A stretch of 64,000 nt of DNA from Betaproteobacteria bacterium (GCA_900299145.1 OMIN01000015.1:1-64000); one strand, 5' to 3'. Positions 8,472 through 17,160 are shown, counted from the stretch's first letter. A program made the numbers and translations. Notes: generated by a model from the sequence alone, not told the origin.

Positions 8472-9446
8472 ATGCTGTGCCTGAAAGCGCCTCGGCGGTT
8501 TGTGCGGGTCGCCGCGGTCTGTGCGCTATGCCTGAGTGGCATTCCCGTCGCGGCGCAGGACTATCCTGCGCGTCCGCTGCGTATCGTCACCGGCGCGCCG
8601 GGCAGCACGGCGGAATTCGCCGCGCGCATGTTGGGGCAAGGCCTGTCGGATGCGTTTAATCAATCCGCAGTGGTTGATCCGCGCTCCACCGGCGGCGCCA
8701 CCATCTTGGGCGAGATCGTTGCGCGCGCCGCACCCGATGGCCATACCCTGCTGGTAATCGGCTCGACACTGTGGCTGGGGCCGCTGTTTCGCCGCGCACC
8801 TTTTGATCCGCTGCGGGATTTTTCCTATATCGCGATCCTGACCGACTCACCGAACATACTGGTGGTACATCCTTCGCTGCCGGTACATTCGGTGAAGGAT
8901 TTGATTGCCTTGGGCAAAGCCAAGCCACGCGCGCTGAATTATTCCACCAGCGGCATCGGCGCCTCACCGCATCTGGCGGCGGAATTGTTCAAATCGATGA
9001 CGGGCACGGACATCACCCACGTGCCGTACAAGGGCGCGGGCGCGGCCATCATTGCCGTACTCGGCGGAGAGGCGCAATTGTCGTTTGCCAGTGCAGCATC
9101 GGTCACCGCGCAGATCAACGCCGGCAAAGTGCGCGCAATCGCCGTGACCGGCCTAAAGCCTTACAGTGTGTTCCCCGATCTGCCGACGGTAGCGGCTACC
9201 GTGCCGGGCTATGAATCCGGTGCGGCCACGGGATTTTTCGCACCAGCTCGCACACCGCTGCCGATAATCGAGCGCCTGAATCGCGAAGCATTACGGCTGC
9301 TGGCGCGCGCGGACGTGAAGGCGAAATTTCTCGCCACCGGTGCCGAGGCCACCGGCAGCACGCCGCAGCAATTGGCGAATCTGGTGAAAGCAGACAGCGC
9401 AAAGTGGAGCAAGGTGATACGCGACGCGGGGATCAAGCTGGAGTGA
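8472..9446 (+). CDS. Bug/TctC-type substrate-binding protein (Bug-4)
   Basis: A 324-residue Bug receptor with a signal peptide (R-F-V-R-V-A-A-V-C-A-L-C-L-S-G, cleavage near V-A-A-Q-D-Y-P). The frame is open to a GTG at 8430, but the ATG at 8472 gives a normal signal peptide and avoids overlap with Bug-3. The ligand loop differs from the family norm: the usual P-G-G-x-x-D reads T-G-A-P-G-S-T-A-E-F, and D-N-R-P-G-A-G reads D-P-R-S-T-G-G. These changes at ligand-contact positions suggest an altered ligand. H-V-P-Y-K-G-A-G is conserved. Confidence 0.93.
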   Translation: MLCLKAPRRFVRVAAVCALCLSGIPVAAQDYPARPLRIVTGAPGSTAEFAARMLGQGLSDAFNQSAVVDPRSTGGATILGEIVARAAPDGHTLLVIGSTLWLGPLFRRAPFDPLRDFSYIAILTDSPNILVVHPSLPVHSVKDLIALGKAKPRALNYSTSGIGASPHLAAELFKSMTGTDITHVPYKGAGAAIIAVLGGEAQLSFASAASVTAQINAGKVRAIAVTGLKPYSVFPDLPTVAATVPGYESGAATGFFAPARTPLPIIERLNREALRLLARADVKAKFLATGAEATGSTPQQLANLVKADSAKWSKVIRDAGIKLE

Positions 9447-9480
9447 GTAGCCGTAGCGGGCAACCATCTCAGGGGTGTGT

Positions 9481-9510
9481 TATAAGTATTTGTTTTAATT
9501 GATATTATTT
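9481..9510 (+). repeat. ATR repeat, copy 4 (between convergent genes)
   Basis: TATAAGTATTTGTTTTAATT followed by GATATTATTT, nearly the full consensus. It lies between the stop of Bug-4 and the stop of the minus-strand enolase-superfamily gene, 3 bases from the latter. Confidence 0.85.
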
Positions 9511-9513
9511 GAA

Positions 9514-10617
9514 CTAGCCAACTCGCCGCTTCGCCAGCTCCGCCAAGTTAAGCCGCAATCCCAGCCCTGGCGCATCCGACAAATGAAACAGCCCCTGCAC
9601 CGGCAGCGGCGGATTCTCAAACACCACGTGCGTGCGTGTGCTCGGGTCGTTCCACTCCGCCGGCTTGGTGTTTTGCAACAGCGACGCCATCACATGCAGG
9701 CTGGCGGTGTGGCCGATCATCGGCTGCGTCTGATGCGGCACGAGTTCCACCCCGTGTGCATGCGCCACCGCTGCACAACGTAAGAGGCCGGTGATGCCGC
9801 CCATTTTCACGATGTCCGGCTGCACCATGCGCACACCCGCGCCGATGAGATCGGCAAGACCCGCCAGCGTGTACGTCTGCTCGCCCGCTGATACGGTGAT
9901 CGACAACCGCTGCGCGACCTCGCCCATGGCCTTGATGTGGTAGTGCTGCACCGGCTCCTCGAACCACCAGTAGCCCAATTCCTCCAGCGCTCGGCCGACG
10001 CGAATCGCACCGCCGATGGAATAACAATTGTTTGCATCGAAGGCGAGCGGAAAGCCGTCGCCCACCAGCTTGCGCACCGCCTTCGCCTTGGCGATGTCGC
10101 CGGGGATATCGGCATCCAGCTGCGTGCGGTTGTTATCGAAGCGTATTTTCACCGCGGCGGGTTTGTCCTTCAATCGCTGCTCGACCACCGCGCACACCTG
10201 ATCGACCGTGCGCTCGCCGTTGCCGCCGATGGAGGCGTAAAAGGGCAACGCAGTCTTCCACGCCCCGCCGATCAATTTGTAAATCGGCAAGCCGGTGAGC
10301 TTACCTTTCAAATCCCACAGCGCAATATCGAGCGCGGCCAACGCGCTGGTCAGCGCACCTTCGGGTCCGAGCTTGACCAGCGTGTGCAGCGCCTGATCCA
10401 GCAGCACGGCGTGATCGAGTGGATCGCGCCCGATAAGCATCGGCACAATATCGTCACGGATCATCCCCAACGATGCGCGGCCACCCTGCATGGGCGAGGC
10501 CTCGCCGATGCCCGTCAAGCCGTCATCGGTATGCACCAGCACGAAGGCGCTGTGTTGCTGCGGCTTGTCGTTGGGCGACCAGGCGACCTGAAAGGCTTCA
10601 ATGCGGGTGATTTTCAT
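9514..10617 (-). CDS. Mandelate racemase/muconate lactonizing enzyme family protein
   Basis: An enolase-superfamily enzyme of 367 residues that abstracts the alpha proton of a carboxylate with Mg2+. Visible residues: the lysine region A-A-V-K-I-R-F-D-N-N, metal ligands in F-D-A-N-N, F-E-E-P and A-G-E-Q, the Q-P-D-I-V-K-M-G-G-I-T strand and the P-H-Q-T-Q histidine. An upstream in-frame start at 10695 exists, but AGGAGGG sits nine bases before the ATG at 10617 and M-K-I-T-R-I-E is the normal family start. It is divergent from the cupin gene. The substrate could be a sugar acid or a cycloisomerase-type acid; sequence alone does not decide. Confidence 0.93.
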   Translation of the reverse strand: MKITRIEAFQVAWSPNDKPQQHSAFVLVHTDDGLTGIGEASPMQGGRASLGMIRDDIVPMLIGRDPLDHAVLLDQALHTLVKLGPEGALTSALAALDIALWDLKGKLTGLPIYKLIGGAWKTALPFYASIGGNGERTVDQVCAVVEQRLKDKPAAVKIRFDNNRTQLDADIPGDIAKAKAVRKLVGDGFPLAFDANNCYSIGGAIRVGRALEELGYWWFEEPVQHYHIKAMGEVAQRLSITVSAGEQTYTLAGLADLIGAGVRMVQPDIVKMGGITGLLRCAAVAHAHGVELVPHQTQPMIGHTASLHVMASLLQNTKPAEWNDPSTRTHVVFENPPLPVQGLFHLSDAPGLGLRLNLAELAKRRVG

Positions 10618-10762
10618 GGCAGAGCCCTCCTGTGCAATAGTCCACGTGAGCGCCAGATTACCAGAAGGCTCAGGGCGAGCTGCCGTGTTTTTCATCCACG
10701 GGCGATTCGGGATACACTGTGAAGAGCGTCATTTAGCAACGACCCCAAACCGGTGCCCCACC

Positions 10763-11128
10763 ATGCCGATCATTCCTCTCGAAACCGTCAAAGTCGAAAC
10801 CTTTGATACCGGCCGTACCTACCAGACCATCGTCGGCGACGAGGCCGGTTCCACGCCGGTGCGCATCGGCATTCAGACCTCACCGCCCGGTTATTCCACC
10901 GGCACGCACTCGCACCCCTACGTGGAAGTCATCACCGTGATCGAAGGCACGGGCGAGGCATGGGTTGAGGGCGAGGGCGACGCGAAAGCCATCGGCCCCG
11001 GTTCAACCATTGTCGCGCCGCCGAACACCAAGCATGGTTTTCGCAATACCGGGCAAACGCCGATGCGCTCTTACGGCGTGCATGCGTCGCCGAAGCGCAT
11101 TACGCATCGTGACAAGAGCGATACGTAA
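10763..11128 (+). CDS. Single-domain cupin protein
   Basis: A 121-residue small beta-barrel protein. Cupin motif 1 is G-T-H-S-H-P-Y-V-E-V and motif 2 is P-P-N-T-K-H-G-F-R-N-T-G, so the metal ligands H, H, E and H are all present. The frame is open upstream to 10601, but the ATG at 10763 follows the divergent intergenic region and gives the standard length. Function is unknown; such cupins are often isomerases, dioxygenases or sensors next to catabolic genes. Confidence 0.9.
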   Translation: MPIIPLETVKVETFDTGRTYQTIVGDEAGSTPVRIGIQTSPPGYSTGTHSHPYVEVITVIEGTGEAWVEGEGDAKAIGPGSTIVAPPNTKHGFRNTGQTPMRSYGVHASPKRITHRDKSDT

Positions 11129-11156
11129 ACGCCTCGCGAGCGCCCAGCCCGAGTAA

Positions 11157-12251
11157 CTACCGCTTCGGCACCTTCAACCCCAGCAGCTTTGCCGCATTGC
11201 CGCCGATGATGGCGTCCTTCTGTTTGCGCGTCAGCGACGCGGTACGCTCGATGAAATCCACCGGCTTGTAGTAGCCCATGTCGTAGGGGTAATCGGTGCC
11301 GATGACGACGTGGCTTTCACCCCACAGTTTGACCAGATGTTCCAGTTGCGCTTCACCGAACACCATGGTGTCGTAGTAAATTTTCTTCATGTAATACGAC
11401 GGCGGGCGGGTGATGAAGTCGTGGCACTCGGGGCGCACGCGGTATGCGTGATCCATGCGCGCGGGGTAGTGGCCCATGTAACCGCCGCCGTGCGCGGCGA
11501 CGATTTTGAGCTTCGGGTAACGCTCAAGAATGCCGCCGTAAACGATGTGCGCGATGGCCATTGTGGTGTCGAGCGGGTTGCCGATGACGTTGGTGAGAAA
11601 GTGTTCCTTCATGCGGCTGGTGTCGGTGAAGCCGCTCGGGTGCAGAAAAATCACCGCGCCGAGTTCCTGCGCTTTCGCCCAAAGTTTTTCATACTTCGGG
11701 TCGGCGATTTCAGTCTTGCCGACGTTGGTGCCAAGCTCCAGCCCGCGAAAGCCGAGCTTTTTCATGCAGTATTCCAGTTCCGCCACGGCCATTTTCGGAT
11801 CCTGCATTGGCACGGTACCCAGCGCCACAAAACGATCCGGATGCGACGCCACGATTTCCGCCAACCGCTCGTTTACCACGCGGGAAGCCTGCCGGTTCAA
11901 CTCCGGCTCGATGCGGTAATTGTAGTGGCTGGGAGAGGTGGAAATCGCCTGCACGTCAATGCCCATCTTGTCCATTTCCTTGAGGCGCGCCTCGGTCGAG
12001 GTGGCCTTGTGATGAATCTGCTGCCACTGCTCTTTCTGGCGGTCGGCGCTGCGCTGGCTGCCATGCTGGAGCACCGGATCACGCGGCGGCAGCGCGGTTT
12101 GTTTGGCGATGGCGTCCGCCTCCGGCACGTGCACGTGGCAATGCAGATCGACGGCAAAACTTTTCTTGCCGGCCTTCTTGATGATTTTGCGGCTGGCGGG
12201 TTTGGTTGCAGCTGCGCTTTTCGGAACGTGGGCGGAGCAGGTGAAAAACAT
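11157..12251 (-). CDS. Metal-dependent amidohydrolase (ACMSD/amidohydrolase-2 family)
   Basis: A 364-residue amidohydrolase. Metal-binding residues are visible as V-D-L-H-C-H-V-H, I-F-L-H-P-S-G, A-A-H-G-G-G-Y and I-G-T-D-Y-P-Y. Relatives decarboxylate aminocarboxymuconate semialdehyde or hydroxybenzoates, or hydrolyse lactones. An unusual N-terminal extension of about 35 residues, rich in lysine and alanine (P-A-S-R-K-I-I-K-K-A-G-K-K-S), precedes the barrel. AAGGGAG eight bases before the ATG supports the start. Bug-5 lies directly upstream on the same strand, suggesting uptake and breakdown of one compound. Confidence 0.92.
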   Translation of the reverse strand: MFFTCSAHVPKSAAATKPASRKIIKKAGKKSFAVDLHCHVHVPEADAIAKQTALPPRDPVLQHGSQRSADRQKEQWQQIHHKATSTEARLKEMDKMGIDVQAISTSPSHYNYRIEPELNRQASRVVNERLAEIVASHPDRFVALGTVPMQDPKMAVAELEYCMKKLGFRGLELGTNVGKTEIADPKYEKLWAKAQELGAVIFLHPSGFTDTSRMKEHFLTNVIGNPLDTTMAIAHIVYGGILERYPKLKIVAAHGGGYMGHYPARMDHAYRVRPECHDFITRPPSYYMKKIYYDTMVFGEAQLEHLVKLWGESHVVIGTDYPYDMGYYKPVDFIERTASLTRKQKDAIIGGNAAKLLGLKVPKR

Positions 12252-12300
12252 GGTGATTCTCCCTTGGGTTTTTTAATGTCGTTCTTGAAATTGTGTCGCG

Positions 12301-13263
12301 TCACTCTACCCCGATTTTCGCTTTCTTCACCACTTCGGCCCAGCGCGACATGTCCTTGGTGATGCGCTCGTGAAACACGGCTGGCGTGGATGCGCGCGCG
12401 TCGATGCCCGCGCCGAGCAAACGCTCTTTCATTTCGGGCGTGGACACCGTGGCAACCAAATCCGCATTAAAGCGCGCGATGATTGCCGGCGGCGTGGCCG
12501 CGGGCGCGAGCAGGCCGTACCAACCATCGACTTCGTAGCCGGGCACGCCCGCCTCGGCAATGGTGGGCACATCGGGCAGCGCCTGCGTACGCCGCGCGGT
12601 GGTAACACCCAGCGGGCGGATACGCCCGCCCTTGATGTGCGCCGCACCCGACGAAACACCGGAGAAAAAAGCATTGATTTGCCCGCCGATGACATCCGTC
12701 ATCGCGGGGCCGTCGCCCTTGTAATTGATGCCCACGATGTTTACGCCCGCCAGCACATTGAACAACTCGCCCGCGAGGTGTGTCGCGTTGCCGTGCCCGG
12801 TCATCGCGTAGTTAAGTTGCCCCGGCCGCGATTTGGCGAGAGCCACGTATTCCGCAACGGATTTTGCGGGCAGCGCCGGGTTGATCACCAGCACATAGGC
12901 GCCGTTGCCCACCAGCCCGATGGCAGCGAAATCCTTTAACGTGTCGTACGGCAGCTTCTTCGTTACCGACGGCGAGATGGCGTGGCCCGAAGGCACGATC
13001 AAAAGGGTGTGTCCATCGGGCGCCGCGCGCGCAGCCAGTTCCGAACCGATAATGGCGTTGGCGCCGCCACGATTGTCGATCACCACGCTTTGGCCCAATC
13101 GCTCGGCGAAGCGTGAACTGAAAATGCGCGCGATGGTGTCCACCGCGCCGCCCGGTGGAAACGGCACGATCAGGCGCACGGGACGGGTGGGGGACCATTG
13201 GGGTTGGGCTGTGGCGAGTGGGGGAAATACCAACGCGGCAATTGCCGGAAGAATGCTTTTCAT
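12301..13263 (-). CDS. Bug/TctC-type substrate-binding protein (Bug-5)
   Basis: A 320-residue Bug receptor with signal peptide (M-K-S-I-L-P-A-I-A-A-L-V-F, cleavage near A-T-A-Q-P). Landmarks: R-P-V-R-L-I-V-P-F-P-P-G-G-A-V-D, D-N-R-G-G-A-N-A-I-I-G, D-G-H-T-L-L, I-N-Y-K-G-D-G-P and V-P-G-Y-E. The frame is open to 13302, but the ATG at 13263 gives the typical signal peptide. It lies 49 bases upstream of the amidohydrolase gene and is likely in the same operon. Confidence 0.94.
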   Translation of the reverse strand: MKSILPAIAALVFPPLATAQPQWSPTRPVRLIVPFPPGGAVDTIARIFSSRFAERLGQSVVIDNRGGANAIIGSELAARAAPDGHTLLIVPSGHAISPSVTKKLPYDTLKDFAAIGLVGNGAYVLVINPALPAKSVAEYVALAKSRPGQLNYAMTGHGNATHLAGELFNVLAGVNIVGINYKGDGPAMTDVIGGQINAFFSGVSSGAAHIKGGRIRPLGVTTARRTQALPDVPTIAEAGVPGYEVDGWYGLLAPAATPPAIIARFNADLVATVSTPEMKERLLGAGIDARASTPAVFHERITKDMSRWAEVVKKAKIGVE

Positions 13264-13290
13264 AGGAGTTTGGGGCCTTGCAGCTATTTG

Positions 13291-13320
13291 TAGGGTGGGC
13301 AAAGCGAAGCGTGCCCACGC
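13291..13320. repeat. Short dispersed inverted repeat (TAGGGTGGGC...GCCCACGC type)
   Basis: TGGGCA and TGCCCA flank AAGCGAAGCG in a small hairpin. I recall this sequence as a common intergenic repeat in Proteobacteria. It lies between Bug-5 and the small protein gene. Confidence 0.65.
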
Positions 13321-13323
13321 TGG

Positions 13324-13743
13324 CTATGATCCTTTTCGGTGAAGGCAATGCGTATCTGCTTCTAAGCAAATCATTATGCTTCCACTGCAGTCTCTTGAGA
13401 CACCTGTGTACCAGAACGTTGCGGAAATATCGGGGTAGAAAAGTTTGAACCCTATAAGTGTAATTTCGTTTCTCCCCCGACTATTGTCGAAACCCCCGCT
13501 CCATGTGCCATTAATCACGCCACCCGCTACGTTACTATTACCTTTGTGGACGTACGTATACGTATTGTCGCTGCGCAGTTCCAACTCTTCGGCTAAGTAC
13601 GACCCCACCCCAACATATATGCCTGTCAGTTCGATGGGTGTATTTAGATCGGGTTGAACATGACAATACACAATCTCGGCAACAATCGTTGCTACCGGCA
13701 GTATAAAAACTAGCCATAACAGTAGTTGCGGCGCCCTCTTCAT
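13324..13743 (-). CDS. Hypothetical membrane-anchored protein
   Basis: A 139-residue protein that I do not recognise. An N-terminal hydrophobic segment (L-L-L-W-L-V-F-I-L-P-V-A-T-I-V) can serve as signal or anchor. The remainder looks like beta-rich exported sequence with cysteines near the end (S-R-D-C-S-G, C-L-E-A-D-T-H-C-L). GGGAGAA precedes the ATG at good spacing. The gene is visibly less GC-rich than its neighbours, which hints at recent acquisition. Confidence 0.7.
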   Translation of the reverse strand: MKRAPQLLLWLVFILPVATIVAEIVYCHVQPDLNTPIELTGIYVGVGSYLAEELELRSDNTYTYVHKGNSNVAGGVINGTWSGGFDNSRGRNEITLIGFKLFYPDISATFWYTGVSRDCSGSIMICLEADTHCLHRKGS

Positions 13744-13909
13744 GGATTCTCCCGCTAAAGGCTCCGTTTAGAAGTGAATCTTAGTTTCCCAATATTCCTT
13801 CTGTTCATTTGGCGGAAGCAATGCGTAAAGTGACTATATATACACCTTGCCTCGCACCATAACCAGCTTCATGGGATAGAGTACGAACCTAACTGCAGTC
13901 GTCGGAGTG
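13744..13909. other. Intergenic, nothing identified
   Basis: This 166-base gap between the small hypothetical gene and the btuB stop is relatively AT-rich. No gene, terminator hairpin or repeat copy was recognised in it. Confidence 0.5.
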
Positions 13910-16045
13910 TCACCGAAACTCATAAGCCACATTCAGCGAAATATTCCGCTCCGGCAACGGATAGACGTTATACCGGTCAGCCACGAACTGGCTGCGCACG
14001 GCGTAGTTGTAATATGACTTGCCGAAGAGATTGTTAATCGCGCCGCCCACGCGCCATGGGCCGTTGCGGTAGGTGAGTTTCAGGTCGACCACGGTGTAAG
14101 CGGGAATTTTTACGCCCAGCGTGTTGCCTTCGTCGTTGTCCATGAATTGCGAGCCGACGTAGTTGGCGGCGGCGCTCAACCGCGTGTGGGCGTTGACCGC
14201 CCACGCGGCGTTCACCGACAATTTGTTACGCGGCACCAGCGGCACGGTACGGCCGGCGAGTTGCACGTTCAGTTGCGAGAACGCGCTACCCGGCAGCACG
14301 CCCTCGCGGAAGGTGGCGTCGATGTGGCTGTAGGCAGCGCCCAGCGTGACGGTGGGCGTGGCAAGCCATTGCCCGTCGAGTTCAAACCCACGGCGGCGTG
14401 ACGGCGGCAGATTGGTATTACCGGTGCCGTTGGTGAAGGGGTCGAGGTGGATTTCGTCGCGCACCTCCATGGTGTACAAGGCGGCGCGCATGCGGCCTGC
14501 CATGCCGCGCGTTTCATAGCCCACTTCGTGCGTGCGCGCTTTTTGCGGACGCAAAAACTGGAACTGGTTGGTGAACGCAGCGGACGTTTCGTAGATTTCA
14601 TCGACGTTGGCGAAACGGAAGCTCGTGCCACTGCGCGCGTGCAACGTGCTCTGCGCGGCAAGCTGGTAACGCACGCCGAGTTCAAACGCGTTGGCGGATT
14701 CGCTTTGCGATCCGGGGGGCGCACCCGAGCCGAAAGCGCCGCCAGGTGCGGCGGCGTTGTAACGGTCCGTGGCGTCGATGTTGAAACGCTCACGGCGCGC
14801 GCCCGCGGTTACCGAGAACCGCTGGGTGAGTTGCAGCGTATCCTGCAAATAGATCGCGGTGTTTTGCTGTTGCGCCTCGACGGTGTTGATGGGGCGCGTG
14901 ATATTGCCCGGCGCGTTGGAGACGAGCAGCCGGTAATCCCAGCGATAGCTGTCCACGCCGGCAATCAGCGTGTTGGCGTGACCCGCCAGCGGCAAGGTGA
15001 CTTTGACGCGTGGTGTCAGCGACAGCACGTTTAAGTCGGCGATGCGGTAATTGGGAAACCCGCTAAAGTCAAAGTAGGATTTTTGCTCCTTGCCGCGCCA
15101 GCCGCCGCTTAAATTGAACTCACCAAAGCTGGTGGGCACACGCCAGTCGAGGAGCGCGCGGTCGCCGTCGCGCGAGGCGTAATCCAGCGGCGTTTGTGCG
15201 CCGCGTTTGTCGCTGATGAACTGATTGACGTTGAGGCTGGGTTGAATCTGCCGCGCACCGGGCAGGCGTATGCCCTGCCGGTCGGCGGCGAGCTTTAACG
15301 TGATTTCGCCCAAACCCGGCAGCCAGTACAGATCGGCCAGCAGATTGTGCTGCCGGTTGTGATTGTTGTCGCGATAGCCACCGGAAGCCCTGTCGATGGC
15401 CTGCACGCTGAAGCCCGCGCGTTCGCCATTGAGATTGCCGTAGAGTTGCAGCTCGTGCGTGTCGTAACTGCCGTAGCTGCCTTCAACCGTGACGCCGCTT
15501 TTTTGCGTGCCCGGTGAACGGGTGATGATGTTGATAACGCCCGATGACGCGCCGTCGCCATACAGCACCGCGCCGCTGCCGCGCACGATCTCTATGCGAT
15601 CGATGGCGCCCAGCGGCACCGCCGCCCACTGTACGCCAGATAAATCCACATCGCTCACGCGCCGGCCATCGACGAGAATCAACGTGTTCTGCGTGCCGCT
15701 CGCGCCAAAGCCGCGCATGTCGACGGTGGTGCTCGCCGCGTTATTGCCGAAGAGATCGCGCACGTTAATGCCCGCCTGCTGCGACAGAATGTCGGGCACG
15801 GTTTTGGCGGCGCTGTTGCGGATATCGTCCGCCGTGATAACGGTGACGCCCGGTGTTGCCGTTCCGGTGGTTTCCGGGAAGCGTGTTGCGGTGACCACCA
15901 CCGGCGGCCCCACCGGGGTTGGCGAGGCCGGAGGTTGCGCGGCATGGGCTGCCGGGAATGTTGCTGGCAATACATGACTTGCGGCGACTGCCGCAACTGC
16001 AAGACTCGCGGCAAGCGCCGCAGACGACACAGACTGCTTTCTCAT
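13910..16045 (-). CDS. btuB: TonB-dependent outer-membrane cobalamin receptor
   Basis: An outer-membrane active transporter of 711 residues. A long signal peptide (about 36 residues) precedes the TonB-box region V-V-V-T-A-T-R-F-P-E, the plug (I-N-V-R-D-L-F-G-N-N, T-L-I-L-V-D-G-R-R-V, I-V-R-G-S-G-A-V-L-Y-G-D-G) and the beta barrel. The frame runs to 16261, but AAGGAAAT before the ATG at 16045 sets the start. The cobalamin riboswitch upstream makes vitamin B12 or another corrinoid the likely cargo. The C-terminus ends ...A-Y-E-F-R rather than with the usual terminal aromatic residue. Confidence 0.93.
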   Translation of the reverse strand: MRKQSVSSAALAASLAVAAVAASHVLPATFPAAHAAQPPASPTPVGPPVVVTATRFPETTGTATPGVTVITADDIRNSAAKTVPDILSQQAGINVRDLFGNNAASTTVDMRGFGASGTQNTLILVDGRRVSDVDLSGVQWAAVPLGAIDRIEIVRGSGAVLYGDGASSGVINIITRSPGTQKSGVTVEGSYGSYDTHELQLYGNLNGERAGFSVQAIDRASGGYRDNNHNRQHNLLADLYWLPGLGEITLKLAADRQGIRLPGARQIQPSLNVNQFISDKRGAQTPLDYASRDGDRALLDWRVPTSFGEFNLSGGWRGKEQKSYFDFSGFPNYRIADLNVLSLTPRVKVTLPLAGHANTLIAGVDSYRWDYRLLVSNAPGNITRPINTVEAQQQNTAIYLQDTLQLTQRFSVTAGARRERFNIDATDRYNAAAPGGAFGSGAPPGSQSESANAFELGVRYQLAAQSTLHARSGTSFRFANVDEIYETSAAFTNQFQFLRPQKARTHEVGYETRGMAGRMRAALYTMEVRDEIHLDPFTNGTGNTNLPPSRRRGFELDGQWLATPTVTLGAAYSHIDATFREGVLPGSAFSQLNVQLAGRTVPLVPRNKLSVNAAWAVNAHTRLSAAANYVGSQFMDNDEGNTLGVKIPAYTVVDLKLTYRNGPWRVGGAINNLFGKSYYNYAVRSQFVADRYNVYPLPERNISLNVAYEFR

Positions 16046-16221
16046 GATTTCCTTAAAGGTGTTGCGCGCCCGCCGCGCGCATTCAAATGCCTCGAAAACA
16101 CCTTGGGGAAACGTCAGCGCAATGCCGTGCCGGGCGCGCGAGCAGCCGGCAAGGATCAGGCACACCGCATCCCCGCGGCATTTCCATCCCTCGGCAGGGG
16201 CCGGTATACGGGCTCGTGCAT

Positions 16222-16428
16222 CGAACGTGCCGCCTTCCCATGTGTTCTTGCCGACACACACAGTGGCTTTGCTGGCACATCGCCGCGACCGTGCAACATC
16301 GCACTGTCGCGTTCACTGACCGTTGCGGGGGCAGCGCCGGAATTGAATGTAAGTGTTTGTTTTAAAACACTTTTTCTCACCGGCTTCCCGTTTAACCGGC
16401 GCTCTCAAGGAAACGCCGGCACCCTTTG
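16222..16428 (-). promoter_or_regulatory. Cobalamin (AdoCbl) riboswitch with an enlarged loop
   Basis: Read on the minus strand, the 5' part has GGGTGCC and TTAAACGGGAAGCCGGTG, the core has CCGGCGCTGCCCCCGCAACG, the B12 box AAGCCACTG lies at 16269-16261 and the 3' part is GGGAAGGCG. These are the conserved blocks of the cobalamin riboswitch in the correct order ahead of btuB. The hairpin GCCGGTG...CCGGCGC normally has a short loop. Here the loop is about 37 bases because ATR copy 5 sits in it. Confidence 0.93.
16349..16377 (+). repeat. ATR repeat, copy 5 (inside the cobalamin riboswitch)
   Basis: GTAAGTGTTTGTTTTAAAAC followed by ACTTTTTCT. The inner part AAGTGTTT...AAACACTT is self-complementary, so on the btuB transcript it would form its own hairpin stacked on the riboswitch stem. 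Confidence 0.8.
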
Positions 16429-16591
16429 CCGTGATCGCGCGTGCAGGGCCTACGGACGGCCCGCGCGCGAACAGGCGTATGTTAGCACGCACTTAGCACG
16501 CGTCGGCACGAGCGCAAACTATTGCCAAATCACATTCACTTTTCGTTGTTAGTAGTTGACTCCATGGATTTTTTACAACTATAGTGCCCGC
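16429..16591. other. Divergent intergenic region between btuB and the zapB-like gene
   Basis: It should hold the btuB promoter on the minus strand and the zapB-zapA-6S promoter on the plus strand. TTGACTCCATGGATTTTTTA near 16556 and the following TACAACTATAGT look like -35 and -10 elements for the plus-strand genes, but this was judged only by eye. Confidence 0.45.
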
Positions 16592-16804
16592 ATGGAAGCG
16601 GAACTGAAATCGCTCGAAGCCAAGCTCGCGCAGTTGATTGCGCTGTGCCAGCAGTTGCGCACGGAGAATCACCAGCTGCGGCAGGATGTCGCCGCTGCGG
16701 TAAGCGCACGCCGCCAACTGGAAGACAAAATCAGCGGCGCCACGGCACGGCTGGAAGCGCTGTTGCAACAAATCCCCGAAGACACGAGCGTGAGCCAAGC
16801 ATGA
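16592..16804 (+). CDS. ZapB-like small coiled-coil protein
   Basis: A 70-residue, almost entirely heptad-like protein (L-K-S-L-E-A-K-L-A-Q-L, Q-L-R-T-E-N-H-Q-L-R), matching the short coiled-coil protein that commonly precedes zapA in Betaproteobacteria and resembling cell-division protein ZapB. The preferred start is the ATG at 16592. Its stop overlaps the zapA start (ATGA), so the two are translationally coupled. Confidence 0.8.
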   Translation: MEAELKSLEAKLAQLIALCQQLRTENHQLRQDVAAAVSARRQLEDKISGATARLEALLQQIPEDTSVSQA

Positions 16805-17160
16805 GCACCGCCGAAGCCCGCGAAAGCAAGGACGCCAAGGATACGAAGGACGCGAAAGACGCCAAGGGCCTGCAAATCACCATCATGGGGCGCAATTTTC
16901 GCGTTGCGTGCAAAGATAGTGAGCAAGCCAGTTTGCTCGAAGCCGTCGATTATCTGAATCGCCGCATGTAAGAAATTCGCGATCAGGGCAAGATCGTCGG
17001 GCTTGAGCGCATCGCCATCATGGCGGCGCTCAATATCACCCACGAATTTCTCGGCGCGAAGGTTGGCGGTGATTTTGACATGGCGGGCTTCAAGCGTAGA
17101 ATGGCTGGCATGGAAGCGGTGATCGATAAAGCCATGGCAGAGCAGACGCAACTGTTCTGA
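16801..17160 (+). pseudogene. zapA: zapA, Z-ring-associated protein, interrupted by an in-frame TAA
   Basis: The frame starts M-S-T-A-E-A-R with a K-D-A-K-D repeat, followed by ZapA sequence (I-T-I-M-G-R-N-F-R-V-A-C and L-L-E-A-V-D-Y-L-N-R-R-M). It meets TAA at 16969-16971. The same frame continues uninterrupted with E-I-R-D-Q-G-K-I-V-G-L-E-R-I-A-I-M-A-A-L-N-I to a TGA at 17160, which is the rest of ZapA. The TAA stands where homologues usually have glutamine, so a single C-to-T change (CAA to TAA) explains it. It may be a real null allele or a sequencing error. The K/D-rich start is also unusual. Confidence 0.85.

Noticed and set aside
12262-12295. TTGGGTTTTTTAATGTCGTTCTTG upstream of the 12251 gene, resembling ATR copy 1
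   Set aside because: The match is patchy and most of it is the AAGGGAG ribosome site and spacer of the amidohydrolase gene.
11310-12362. Plus-strand frame of 350 codons opposite the amidohydrolase
   Set aside because: It is antisense to a protein with intact catalytic motifs and has no family resemblance or ribosome site.
13850-13900. ACTATATATACACCTTG as a promoter
   Set aside because: No convincing -35 partner and no gene starting downstream in that direction.
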